This document shows positions 45,192 to 57,535 of a DNA stretch of 64,000 bases, piece by piece. Each line of letters starts with the position of its first letter. Within the stretch, counting starts at the first letter, position 1. Made by a program: the position numbers and the translations under genes. The stretch covers positions 13,950,001 to 14,014,000 of the forward strand of contig CP075492.1 in NCBI GenBank assembly GCA_021613535.1. The letters run 5' to 3'. The DNA comes from Adineta vaga. Taxonomy: Eukaryota; Rotifera. Below the pieces are notes generated by a model. The model saw nothing but the letters and a program-made list of their open reading frames with translations. It was not told the origin of the DNA and made no database searches.

Positions 45192-47251
45192 TTACTGCAT
45201 AAAATTCATTTGTTCAACATCAGCAACGGATTGAGGTAATGATTGGTTTAATGTTTCAGGAAACATTAATGCAAGCATTGCAGCAATCAATGACATACAA
45301 CCATAGAATAGTACCGGAAAATGAATCCATAAACGTGTCTAAACTGAACTAGTACGAAGATAATTTCATATACAAATGATATTTACCAAATTATCGTTTG
45401 CAAATGTACCAATAATTGCACCGATACGTGCAACCATTGAACAAATTCCCATTCCAGTATTTCGTACATTCGTTGGAAAAAGTTCATTTGCATAAATATA
45501 AATAATTGCATAAGATGAGGATGCCAAAAATTTCAACGTTCCATTGATAATATTCATTAATAATCGTTGACCTAGATATTATATACTATTATTTACATAA
45601 GTTTTTTCTTTCTCTAACAAACTTTTTCCATCCTTTGACATTAAATATTGAACGGGAAGAATAAGAAAAGAAACGAACGAGAACAGAATTACGAAAGTAC
45701 AATAAGGAATCTTTCGACCGATTCGATCGAGAATCGAATGAACAAGAATATATCCGAGTAATTCAACAAATGCACTGATACCAAATGACATATAGGGATC
45801 AAAATTCCATGAACCTAATTCATGAACATATAAATAGAAATTTCATATTATACAACAAGCATACCGGTATTTTGTGAAACACCATAGAAGACAAGATTTT
45901 GAACAAGCCATTGAAAGAAAAGATTAATACTAATAATAGCCATGATTTTTGATTGAAATAAACTTTTTATTCCTTCTTGATTCTCTTTTTGTGATGCAAT
46001 CTAAATCTAAAATTTTCATACTAATTCTCTTGAGAACAACTTGTTTTACTTGTATTTGTGTTTGTTTAAGTTTTTCAAATGCATTTTCATCAAATTGACA
46101 TCCATTCATCTTCGCAATCTTTCGTAAAACTTCTTCACCTTCATCAAATCGACCTTTACTAATCAACCATCGAGGACTTTCTGGTAAAATACTTTGAAAA
46201 ATCATCATTTACCGTACTATAATGTATACTTAAAAAGAATATAACTTACAAATAAAAAAATAAATATGGATAGGTAAATAATGATATAGCCCATGTTAAT
46301 GTTCGCCATGTTCGAATAAAATAAGCAAATATTAATAAAATCATTTGACCAAATGCAAAAAAATATTCAATAACAATTCCTGTTAAAAGTCGTTTTTCTG
46401 GTCCAACTAGAAGTGAAAGAAAGAAATTTTATTGAAAGAAACCTATCGTTCTCGATTACCTATTTCTGAACCAAGAACAAAGCCCGAAACTGAAATGCCT
46501 CTCGTCGAGCAAGCAAGTAAAAATCTTGCTAAAATAAATATAATATATGATGGCCAAAATCCAAATGCTTTTTGTGGTCCAAATGTACATAATAGACTTG
46601 ATAATGTCATTAGAATAAAACTAAAACTCATTATCGGACGACGACCATATCTAATACGAAAAAAGAAAGAGAAATGAAACATTCTTTTCTTCTAACGAAG
46701 AAAATTACTTGTCAGCAAGAATTCCGAATAGAATTGAACCAACCATATAACCAACGAAGAAAATCGTTTGTACCCATGAACGATAAGTAACACGATCACA
46801 AACCATATTCCACTGAATTGATTTGGATGAAAAAGAGAAAAAAAAAGATTTATTTTTAAATATAAAAAAAACTTACATCTTCAATTAACGTATCTTGATA
46901 ATATTTTCGATCGAAAACATAATTATCGCATGTTTCTAATGTCGAATTGATGGATGATGAACGAATAAAACATCGTTGACATTCTTTCAATGACAGAGGC
47001 TTTTTATTTAATAAACATTGTTCTTTTGTTGGACGATATTCTTCGTTAAAGATTAGATTTGATGTTTCGTTGTAGTCATCCATCGACCATTGAAAAGGAT
47101 TTCGACAACGAAAATCAGGTGTTGCAGCTGTAAATGAATATGTATAAACCATAATTGGTGGTAACATGTATGTTAAACATATGATTGTATATTTAATCTT
47201 TTGAAATCTTCCCCAATCATTGATTAAGAATAAAAATTCATCAAACTTCAT
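45192..47251 (-). CDS. SLC22-type organic ion transporter (major facilitator superfamily)
   Basis: About eight exons on the minus strand. The N-terminus (MKFDEFLFLINDWGRFQKIK) and the Cys-rich loop after helix 1 (ATPDFRCRNPFQW, CQRCFIRSS) match SLC22 proteins. The MFS motif between helices 2 and 3 is GYMVGSILFGILADKYGRRP. Further segments are SRWLISKGRFDEGEEVLRKI with PESPRW before it, the helix 8-9 loop DRIGRKIPYCT, and ANELFPTNVRNTGMGICSMV. The end is FPETLNQSLPQSVADVEQMN with stop at 45192-45194. An intron inside 46020-45980 (gttgttctc...tttag) joins QIQVKQ to IASQKENQEG. SLC22 carriers move organic cations, anions or carnitine across the plasma membrane; substrate cannot be predicted here. 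Confidence 0.85.
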
Positions 47252-47783
47252 CTCTCTTGCCTATTAATTCTTTAGGAGAACAACTCATGAAATGAATAGT
47301 CCTATTCTCAAACATTTCATTTTTCTTCTTCTTATCAATTCAATTGAAATCGATACCATCTTCCAACCAAATAGATTAATAGTTATTTTAATGATAAAAC
47401 TATACAATGATCAACTGTTTGACTATGCTCATACAATCTTGTCTTTTCTTTATTCAAGACAACTTATCTAGAAATATGGTCATACATGAGAAAACGAAGA
47501 GAGTCCAAAGTCAAGTATAGTTATGTACACACCGTGTTACATTTATATCATACATCTAATAGAATTGTTTCTGTTATTGATAAAAAGCAAATACATATTT
47601 TTATGATGAGTAATAAGTAGAAAAGAAAAGTTACTTCCTATAAATGAATCATTGATCTTATGTATATGAAAAGTACGTTCATGTTGCAATAACAAATGAA
47701 TAGCTAACTTAATGATAACTTACAGGTGATCGACTCATTTTTCTCTACAACCGTTTTTACCACGTGTAACTATCGAAAATATA
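47252..47783. other. Intergenic between divergent genes
   Basis: About 0.5 kb separating the minus-strand transporter and plus-strand RING-VWA gene. It should contain both promoters; no motif stands out. Confidence 0.5.
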
Positions 47784-49687
47784 ATGTCCTATTCGTATTC
47801 TTCGAAGTCAAAGACGAAATCTATGGACCAATGTTCGATTTGTTTGAGTGCATTAGCACCAGGAACACCACTTCTCATCTTATCATGTAATCATAAATAT
47901 CATTTCCAATGTTTGATGTCGAGTGTGCAAGCACAAAATAATCAATGTCCACTATGTCGAGCAACAATCGATCAATCAATGGTTCAATTATTATCAGCAA
48001 ATCGAAATGTTCAATATGTAAGTAAAATCGTTTCTATACGTCTCTTTACAATTGTTCCTTATTCTGAAGCATACTCCACATTCAAGAGAAGATACAATTG
48101 ATGAAACGGTTAATCGATCACTTTCCAGTCAAGGTAGTAGTAGAGAAGGAGCTGGGGCATCAGCATCAGCAGTGCATCATTCGACGATTGCAATTGCCAC
48201 TAAGCTAGAATATAAAGAACAAGTATCTAAAAGAGAATCAAACATCTATGGACTTGTTACTCTTCAGGCAACTTCATCACGACAATCGTCGACATTATCT
48301 CGTGTCCCGATTGACCTTGTTTGTGTTGTTGATCAAAGTGCATCGATGTCAGGTGTTAAAATGATTCTATTGAAAGAAACATTAATCTATATTACTGAAC
48401 AATTGACAGAATATGATCGATTGGCTATTATCTCATTTGACAACTGCGCTTATGATCGATCACATGGATTAAAACGAATGAATTCTCAAAAGTAAGTACA
48501 TTTCTATGAATGTGTACGGTTATCTATATTATCTGATTATATTTAGTAAACACAGATTTCATGTCGCAATCAATGATGATATTGAAGATGGATTTAGTAC
48601 TAATATTAAATGTGGATTAGAAATGGGAATTAATCTCTTTCGACATCGTCAAGCAAAGAATCCCATCAGTGCATTATTTTTACTTACTGATGGTCAAGAT
48701 GATGAGGTTCAAGATTATTCTCAAGTTATGAGACGATTACCCAATGATGTAGTTTGTCATACATTTGGCTATGGATCAGATCATGCAGCACCATTACTAG
48801 TACAGTTAGCTGAATGGGGTAATAGTGGTACTTTCACTTATATTGTAAGTTCAACACTGATTAGATGTATCAACTTGTTGAAAACATTTTTTCCTACTAG
48901 GATAAACACGAAGCTGTTGGTCCAGCATTTGCTACGGCATTAGCTGGTCTCCTAACATGTATAGCACAAAACATTCGTGTTAATATTCAATTTAACGATG
49001 GATATCGAGTTACTCATGTTCATTCTATTTATAAATATGTTCCTAAAGATTTACCATCACCAAAGATTACTTTCAAATTAAATGATCTTAATGCTGATGA
49101 AAAACGCAATCTTATTTTTCAGTTACATGTACCTAAATTGAGACATTCATCTTCATCACAAAATCATACAATAGGTATAAGTTCATCGTAGTGTTAGATA
49201 AATATATAAATTCATCTTTTATGAATCAGGTCATGTTTCAATTGTATATACTGATCCAAATAGTAATCATACGTTAACGACACCACCTGTTCCTTTTCAT
49301 CTCATTCGAACTTCTCGTCCATCTTCATATCATCTACAAATCGATCGTACTATTGATCTTCAACGAAATCGAATCGAAACTGTACTTGTCTTACGTCAAG
49401 CTATGGAAGAACAAGATTATAATCAATCAATGGCTTTACTCAAAGCACAAGTCGAAAGAATAAAAGCAAGTGTATCAGCTCAAGATCCTTTTTGTCAACA
49501 ATTGATCCGAGATCTTGAATATCGTTATACAACTGAAGGTGATTATCGTTCAACATATCATAATATTTATATGCAACATGCAACAGAACGTAGTACTTAT
49601 TCAAGTGCAAGTAGTTCCAGTGCACAAATATACTCTACTATAAATCAATTGCAACAAATAAACAATTATGAAAGACGATCAGATTAA
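47784..49687 (+). CDS. RING-H2 + VWA domain protein, probable E3 ubiquitin ligase
   Basis: Exons 47784-48017, 48070-48491, 48547-48844, 48901-49174 and 49230-49687 join in phase. The N-terminus has a RING-H2 finger: CSICLSALAPGTPLLILSCN, then HKYHFQCL and CPLCRATI. The VWA domain begins at PIDLVCVVDQSASMSGVKM, with the metal-ion site DQSAS, and continues to LFLLTDGQDDE and CHTFGYGSDH. The C-terminal region is helical and ends in a Ser-rich tail. This RING plus VWA order resembles the plant WAV3/EDA40 group of ubiquitin ligases and their animal counterparts; the VWA part is expected to choose substrate or partner. The next gene downstream is also VWA-containing but has a different architecture. 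Confidence 0.85.
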
Positions 49688-50223
49688 TATTCATGACGAA
49701 ACTAAAAAAGAACATTTTTTTCTATGGACATAAGAAATAAAAACATCGAACTTCCTCTTCTTTTATATCGACTCGATATTAGTCATAGGTGCAGACAAAG
49801 GAACCTTCAATTAATGCATTTCGACGAAACTATAAAATAGTCAAAGCAAGAAGAGGATGAATCATCTTAGAATATTTTATGACTAAATGGCCACACTCTT
49901 TAAGTTTGCTTGTCATTTAAATAAAGAAATTTTACTCATAATATTCATAAAAACGATATTTATATTTTTATCATATTATTTACTTAGTCATATATACATT
50001 ATCCTTTAACGCGACGAGAGACCTGTTTGTCTGAGTTATTTTCTTTTTTTTTCATCAAAATTTCCACAAGCAAAGTATGTAAATCTGTCCACGGTGACGC
50101 ATCGATATTTTTTCCTTAACACGTAGCGGCTTCGATGACTCATCGTAAATTTATTTGCGCTCCTATCCTATAAAAAAATGTACTTGCTTTCCGTTTTACA
50201 TGGTAAAAGATTGAAAAATAACT
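49688..50223. other. Intergenic between two VWA genes
   Basis: About 0.5 kb of AT-rich sequence; AATAAA-like poly(A) signals (aaataaa at 49735 and 49919-49925) lie after the RING-VWA gene. No gene seen. Confidence 0.5.
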
Positions 50224-52966
50224 ATGCTTTATATTAAACAGCAAGAATCAACTTCAAACGTTTCAAAAAAACTGATTCCTCTCAAAGAGGTTTCTGTCGA
50301 TACTCGTATTCATTCATTTGCTGCTGATGTCACTATTACGCAATTGTTTCGAAATGATGAATTAGTACCAGTTGAAGCAGTCTATTGGTATAAAAGAAGT
50401 TTATCATTGTTTTTCTTTTTGTAAATTATCTGTTTAAATTTGTAGTTTTCCCGTCGAAGAAAATGCAGCAATCTATGCATTTGTTGCTCATATTGACGAC
50501 GAACGTGAAATCATCGCTGAACTGAAAGAAAAGAAAATTGCACAAGAAGAATATTCACAAGCACTTGCACATGGTCATGGTGCGTATTTACTTGAACAAG
50601 ACGAAGCTTCGAATGATGTATTTGTTGTTAGTGTTGGAGCGTACGTATTATATTGTTATTTTGTTACAGAATCTGTTGCATAGTTATTCCCTTAAAACAT
50701 TATTCTAGATTGAAACCAAATAGTCAATGTCGTATTACCATCAGTTATGTGAGTGAACTGGATCTATTGCACGGCAATACAAAACCACTCATTCGTTTTG
50801 TTGTTCCCACAACTATTGCACAACGTTATTCTCCTGAACAAAAAAGTATTTCATCACCAGGTGGAACTCAAGTTCAATATGCTGACTCAGTACCTTACAC
50901 AATGGAATTTCAATGCCATGTGGATAAATTAGATCAGAATGTTGTTGGCGTATCATCTCCATCACATCCAATCAAAATCGATATTAGTAATCCGGAAACT
51001 TTTCTCGTTTCCTTCAGTCAACAAAGTGTTCAATTAGAGTATGTTATTGAATAGAAAAGATAGAACGTTTTTTCGACAAAAAGTTCATGATGTATTCTAG
51101 TCGTGATATTATTATTGACATTGAGTTATCACAAATGAAAACAAGGACGATTGCTGCTGTCGAAAAAGGTGCTCTAATGGTTTCATTTATGCCGAATGAG
51201 CAGGATTGCCAACAAAACATGAACAATGCGGTTAATGAGCTCTTCGTAATTGATTGCAGTGGTTCTATGGATGACGATAATAAAATTGGTCTAGCACGCA
51301 AAGCAATGATGCTGTTTCTGAAAAGTCTCCCAATTAATTGTAAATTCAATATCGTTCGCTTTGGATCTGGCTTTTCATCTCTCTTCGATGAAAATGCGTC
51401 AGTAGAATACAACGAAAATACAATGGCTCAAGCAGAATCATTGATCAAAAGTCTGTCAGCAAACATGGGTGGAACGGAATTAATTCAACCATTAGTTTGG
51501 CTTAGGAAAAATAAACCAAGTAAAGGGTGTATGAGACAAATTTTTCTACTCACTGATGGAGAAGTATCAAATGTTTCGCAGGTGACTAGCCTTTGTAGTG
51601 AAATGGCTGCATATACACGAATCTTTTCATTTGGTCTCGGTCATTCAGTAAGTGATTGACTTTCTACTGATATATATGCACCACGATATCTTTTTTATTT
51701 ATTATAGCCTAGTCGTGCTCTCGTTAAAGGTCTTGCTCGAGCGACTAATGGTCATTTTATTTTTATTCCTCCAAATACCAATGTCGATATTCATGTTGCC
51801 GAACAACTTGCTCGTGCTCTTCAACCAAGCCTGACAAATACACTTATTAAATGGAAGACTAATCAAACGGTTCTGCACAGTGTATCTGAACATGTATCAC
51901 CGATATTTATTGGTGATCGAATGCTATTCTATGCTTTACTTGACGAATCAATGCCTTTTGACGATTCGACCACTGTTGAAATAACATGCAAAGAACGTTC
52001 CGAACCCATCAGTATAGTTTCTATTCAAGAATCAATATCGAACTATAATCCACAAACGATTACACGTTTGGCAGCTAAAGTAGTTCTCCGCGAACTTCAA
52101 CATGCATCTGAAAATACACCTAAAGCGCTTCTAATTGATCTTTCTATTAAATATGGTGTTCTTTGTCCATATACAGCATTTATTGGAGTTGAGAAACGAT
52201 GCGATGCTAACAGTGAAAGTAATGCCGATATGGAACTTCGCGAAGTAGCAATTATGCCAGGACCCATATATCAACGTTTATCAACACAATCGACACGTTA
52301 TCAGACAGCGCACGATTCTTCTTCAAAAAGCATCTTTCTTCAAGGTCAAACTGATTCGATTAATGATATAATGCAAAGAAACATAGGCATGATCCTAGAA
52401 AGAGGTGAACGACTTGACAATTTAGAGATGCGATCTGATGTCATGTGTTGCCAATCACAACAGTTTAGTATAGCAACACGTAAGATAAGGAAAAGTAGCA
52501 TAGGCGTTGGATCATTTTGCAGCCTATTGCCAAATTTGCTTCGTCTTTTTTTACTACGAAAAAAGATGACTCTAAAATAAATACAACACCTTCTATTAAC
52601 CATCAATCGCAACCAAAATCCGATGCTGATTGGCCAACAAATGAACAACAATTAGTTGAACGCTTTATTGAACGACAACAATATGATGGATTATGGAAGT
52701 TAACAGAAGATGACGTGATGAAATTAACAAGCAAATCGTTCGCTGATTTCTCGTCGTCAATACTTGATAAAGTAGAGAAAAATAATCAATACCTGATCGT
52801 AACAACAATATTAACAATTGTCATATTGGAGAAACGTTGTGCGTCTAGCAAAACACTTTGGCAAGTTCTATCGAATAAAGCTGAGAAACGTTTATTAGAA
52901 TTACTTGGTGGAAATCGGACAGAACTCGAGCAATTGATCGAACACATTCGTGCTCAATTAATTTAA
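50224..52966 (+). CDS. VIT + VWA protein with R-SNARE-like segment and helical C-terminus; one frameshift
   Basis: Exons 50224-50387, 50446-50640, 50709-51038, 51101-51647 and 51708-52966. The N-terminal VIT domain (VDTRIHSFAADVTITQLFRN, CFPVEENAAIYAFVA, EKKIAQEEYSQALAHG) is followed by a VWA domain (FVIDCSGSMDDD, MGGTELIQPLVW, IFLLTDGEVSN). This order matches VWA5A, ITIH and PARP4 relatives. After LSIKYGVLCPYTAFIGVEKR comes a stretch at about 52350-52490 with NIGMILERGERLDNLE and SQQFSIATRKIRKS, which closely resembles an R-SNARE coiled coil. The tail (ERQQYDGLWKLTEDDVMKL...LLELLGGNRTELEQLIEHIR) is the usual C-terminal helical domain. Frame changes near 52497: the first frame stops at 52580, the tail frame is open from 52499. 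One base restores continuity; either a real break or a base error. Confidence 0.75.
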
Positions 52967-53576
52967 AAACTTCTTCTTCTCCTATTTTGCTTTGTATGTG
53001 TAAAAACGAGTTCTCGTTAATGAACCATCATACATTCACTTCTTTCCGACAAAATTTCATCAAAAGATTTTCTTGTATAATGTTTATGAATCAAAAAATA
53101 AAAGAAAAAATATACTTTCGATATTTATAGTTCGATCGTTAGTAAAACAACGATTCGAATAGACAGACAATCTTGCAAATGAGAGTATGACGACAGATGT
53201 GCAAAAATTACAATTTTATTTTCTTTTAAATTTAACTAATGTTGGATCATCGGTCCTACGATACAAAATGCATTAGCGCATCAACACTATCGTTAAATTA
53301 AACACATTTCTTTGTTATGATTTTTTTCTAAATTATGACTTTATTGTGAGACGAAGAAGAAGAAGAAGAATAGTCTGAATAATTGTTAGAAAATAACATG
53401 TAAAAAATTAAGTAAAATTAAGCTTGATAAAATATATACGTCAATTGTTTTCCATATGGACCCATTATTTCATGAAATATCTTCTAAATAAGAAAATAAA
53501 CGATAAATATCGATAGATGAACACAACAATTTCTTTTTCATCAAAAGTGATCAAAAATAAAATCACATGACTTACA
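52967..53576. other. Intergenic between convergent genes
   Basis: About 0.6 kb, AT-rich, with a (gaa)n run at 53353-53370 and AATAAA-like signals on both sides. No gene seen. Confidence 0.5.
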
Positions 53577-54210
53577 TTACTGTCTTTCTTGATAAGCATA
53601 TGGAAAATTACGACGTGTCGCTGAAATGTCAATGCCATGAGCAGCTAGTGTGGCTAGGGCTTCTTTTTTTTCTTCACTCGTAAGATCTCCGACTATATCC
53701 TTGAGTTTAATTTGACCATCTTTGAGCTTTTCAACTATCTCGGCAAGCATCTCTTTCTCGTCAGGCTCATTGTGTCTTTCTTGATAAGTGCTTGGAAATT
53801 TACGACGTGCAGCTGAAATGTCAATGCCATGAGCAGCTAGTGTGGCTAGGGCTTCTTTTTTTTCTTCACTCGTAAGATCTCCGACTATATCCTTGAGTTT
53901 AATTTGACCATCTTTGAGCTTTTCAACTATCTCGGCAAGCATCTCTTTCTCGTCAGGTTCATTGTGTCTTTTTTGAGAAGCCCTAAAAACATTTAAAACG
54001 TTTAGCTGAAAGTTTATTATCGTACGTAGTTAATTTAGCTCTGACAGCAACCTTCTGCACACCACTACTCTCACACTCGTTATACATACTCTCGTTGTTT
54101 GAGCGACATATCGTTTGCAAAAACGGGTTTTATTGATCGTCCACGACATACCGTGCTCAATGCAACTAGTAACGTCAGAACAGAAACGATAAGACTTGCA
54201 CGATGCATTC
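53577..54210 (-). CDS. Small secreted protein with two tandem 64-residue repeats
   Basis: The secure part is the minus-strand frame from about 53981 to the stop at 53577, which contains two copies of a 64-residue unit (RHNEPDEKEMLAEIVEKLKD, GQIKLKDIVGDLTSEEKKEA, LATLAAHGIDISAARRKFPS, TYQE). The last copy differs at a few positions (ATRRNFPYAYQE). A likely first exon at 54210-54154 encodes a signal peptide (MHRASLIVSVLTLLVALST) ending at donor gtatgt. A 29-nt middle exon (about 54048-54020, KVAVRAKLT) is needed to keep phase; this is a guess. The helical units end with basic RR and aromatic residues. I do not recognise the family; a secreted helical peptide or a peptide precursor cut at basic sites are both possible. 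Confidence 0.65.
53585..53970. repeat. 192-bp tandem duplication inside the small secreted gene
   Basis: Two copies offset by exactly 192 bp (for example gcagctagtg at 53641 and 53833). They are almost identical over their full length, including third codon positions. That means recent duplication or ongoing gene conversion. Confidence 0.85.
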
Positions 54211-56330
54211 TGTTGAAAAGTGCGATGTTTTTTCTTTTGATGTTCGGGACTTATATATATTACACCTTTTGATTAGAACACGCAAAAGTGGCGAAAGAGA
54301 AATGAAAGAAGGAGGCGAAACAAATTGATTTCTATTTACATTTTGATTTATTCTGTGTGTCTTCCATTATCTGAATAAATCATCCATAGCCAGAAAAAGA
54401 ATATTGCATTTAAATTGCTTTTTAATATTTTCAATATGCGAAATGGTAGTCAAATTAATTATATTGATGTCTAATTCGCGATACTTTATTTTTCTCTTTC
54501 AAAACATCGTTGTTTATTATACACCTTCACAGTTTTTCTCTTTTTTTTTCTTTTTAATTGTCAATGAAACATAAAAGTGATTCGATGTGTTAGAAATATG
54601 TTCGCTCTTATTAAATATCGGATCCATGATACAACATTTTATATCATCTATTCTATAGTAGTATTAATCAAAAACTACGACCGTAAAAGCTTTCTTCAAT
54701 CATTAAAATGTAATACATCAATCTTCATTTACTTATAATTAATGCTTTTTTTTCTTACATATTTACATCAAAACAAGCAAATCGCATGACAGAAACTTAG
54801 AAGAAAGACATCGATTGAAAAACATAGTTTTTGTATTCTAATCAAACGATTATTTTCGCTATTAACTTTAGCTACTCTACATCATAGATGAATATATCAA
54901 TAACTATTATGCAGATCGATGGTATCGTAGATGTTTTATGATGAATATTCGAAATTAGAATTATCATCAAGGTTATTATCTTCTTCGATAAAAATCAAGT
55001 CTAGATAAAATAAAATTCTCGTGTTCATCAGTGAAGTTTCGTCGTATACTTTGAAGATTTGACCAAGATTTAGTTATGAATCTAGAATCATTCGAAGACT
55101 ATATCGATTTTTTTATACATTTCTTACAGAATTTTGTTGTTTCAATCCAAAATTTTGAAATGTTAACAACTAATCGAACAAATGCTGCTTATTTGTCTCA
55201 ATAAAGCAAAACAAAAAAAAATCTATGCTTAAATAAGTAAATGTTATTTTGCTCGCAAATATTGACTCATAGAACATATCTTCTAGAAAGATTAATTAAC
55301 ACAATAGAATTATTAACTTAACTTTTATTGGATTTTATTCATATTACATACAATATTTCTGAATTAATCCATCATTACTATTGAACACTAATCAGCTGAA
55401 GATAGATATACAAATCCATTGATGTAAATATTCAATTATTCAAATCAATCGAAAGCATGTCAAATATATTTATGAGAGATATGATTGAGAGGAGATAATC
55501 GAAAAATACCTAAAGTATCATTTAAATTCATTGCTGTCTCATAGCTCAAGATGGATAGGACTTCGCACGACAAAATTGTTTTTCATTGACCGCGTCCATT
55601 ATATACTCTTGTTATAGTGTTGCTATTAAGACAAGGACAGAGAGAGAGAGAATGAGATTTGTACAATGAAATTGTTGAATTAAAGAATATTTATTGAGAA
55701 AATCTCAGCAATTATCAGTGAATAAATAAATATTTCTTATCCACACAGTGAAGAGAAATAAAAAAAATGCAAAGATTGCGGTGTCTATTTACATTCGTTT
55801 CCTGTCATAGAAATTATCTGTAAACAATGATAGTTAAATTATTTTTTGATATTTTCAACGTCTGAGATGATAATTAAAAGATACTATCGTTTTCTTAATT
55901 GCATGTTTTTCTGTTACAATAAAAACATGCACTAGATATTTTCGGTCAAATGTCCTTTTATCAGGTCATAAACGGGCAAATATAATAGCAATGAAGATAA
56001 ACACCGTTCGCTCGATTTCAACCGTTATAAATTAGCAGTCAGAATCCATATCACATTGTTAGATTGTATAATGTCGTTAGAGATTTTGCAAGACGTATTA
56101 ACACGCACTCACCATAGTTATTTATTTGGATCATTTTTTGTCTTTAATAAATGTATGATTTCAATTAGATTTAGTTGCATTATTTCTAACATAGAATTCA
56201 TTAAACTTTTTGGTATTCCTTTCCAGATTTAATAGACGTTGATTTCATATTTCGACGCTCACTCATGGTATGGAAAAGCGCGTAAATATATTTATTTAAA
56301 AAGAACATTAAAATACCGAAGAAAAAAAAA
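54211..56330. other. Long intergenic stretch (2.1 kb)
   Basis: AT-rich sequence with homopolymer runs and a short (ga)n tract at 55639-55650. No coding exon or RNA gene recognised on either strand. Confidence 0.45.
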
Positions 56331-57130
56331 CTAAGGATTTCCAAGTGCATCAATATGATCCTGAGTTAATTCTTTCACATAAACGTGTAATTCAACAATT
56401 AATCCTTGGAATGTTCCAGAATGTGCAATCATATTGGAATCATATGATGAACCCGATCGCGCTGATAACGATTTTGCTAATGTTATATAATTATTTTGAT
56501 TAGATGCCGAATAAGAAAATGATGTTGATTGATTGATTGATTAATGTTCCATTAATATACAATTGAAGTCCAACAGATAAAGAGTATGTTGTCGTTTTAT
56601 ATGATTCCAAACATTAATCGTTAGAATTAAATCATTAACAATAACTGGAGAGAGTTTTCAACAACGACTAACAATTTCACCATTGAAAAGAAAACCTAAC
56701 ATATCAATGCACCATCCATTGACCATCACTTTGAGAAGAAAGATGAAGAAGTGGTGCTTCTTGTAAAATCTTTGGTTGTATCCATAATGAAATTGAATAC
56801 GGTTGATTTGATTGTCCTAAACGAGCAAAATCTCTGATCTAAAATCAAAACAAAGGATTTCTATCTCGAAAGTTATATTATTCACTATCACATACTTTGT
56901 ATAAGGATGTATTTAACGAAAAATTTAGTGCATCATGAATTCGTTCAGTATAGAAGATGTACGTCGACAACATCAACTGCATTGAGTTGATTGCCACTTG
57001 AATCATTATTCATCCAAAAATCATAAAATGTTGATTTCGAAAAGAATTGGCATGTCTTATTATTAGTAAAACAACTGAATGAACCAATACCAATGGAAAT
57101 GATTGCATTTAGAGCGCTTCATTATGGAAG
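56331..57130 (-). pseudogene. LamG-like secreted protein pseudogene fragment
   Basis: On the minus strand, coding-like blocks read GSFSCFTNNKTCQFFSKSTF, FWMNNDSSGNQLNAVDVV, TERIHDALNFSLNTSLYK, then after an intact-looking intron (about 56897-56840) IRDFARLGQSNQPYSISLWI, and at the end SGTFQGLIVELHVYVKELTQ with stop at 56331. These match LamG-like domains as in the gene at 43.8-45 kb (SFWF... / IDEVRLYSREL). The blocks lie in different frames and are broken by stops (for example after EIVSRC and after LYLLDFNCILMEH). This is a decayed copy lacking its 5' portion. Confidence 0.75.
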
Positions 57131-57535
57131 ATTTGATGATAAATAACATGATTTCAGGTCATTAGGAGACGTTCGTGACTGGAAGTTTTAATCATTAACA
57201 ATATGTTGTTTTTCTCTTTAACCCACAAGACAAAGAAAAAGTCTTTTACTTTCCGTAATTATTCTTGTTCATGTGCAAATAGAAATGAAATATTTATTGA
57301 TGAGTTTTCACTTGTCACAATACAGTCCAATAAATAAGAAAATAGTACAAAGAGATCTTTCTTCATTTTGTACAGAAAACGCCTATATATATATATATAT
57401 CTATGAAAAACTGAAAACTAACATCAAGAAAACTATTTTGAACTTATGGAAGGCAAGCTCTTGTTTTAACCATTTATTGAAAGACATTAAAACAGACAAC
57501 AATAAATTTTGAAATAACAAAAAAAAGACGATCTA
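57131..57535. other. Intergenic with (TA)n run
   Basis: Short AT-rich spacer with (ta)n at about 57384-57400. An open stretch at 57273-57512 (79 codons) spans the microsatellite and has no domain, so it is not called. Confidence 0.5.
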
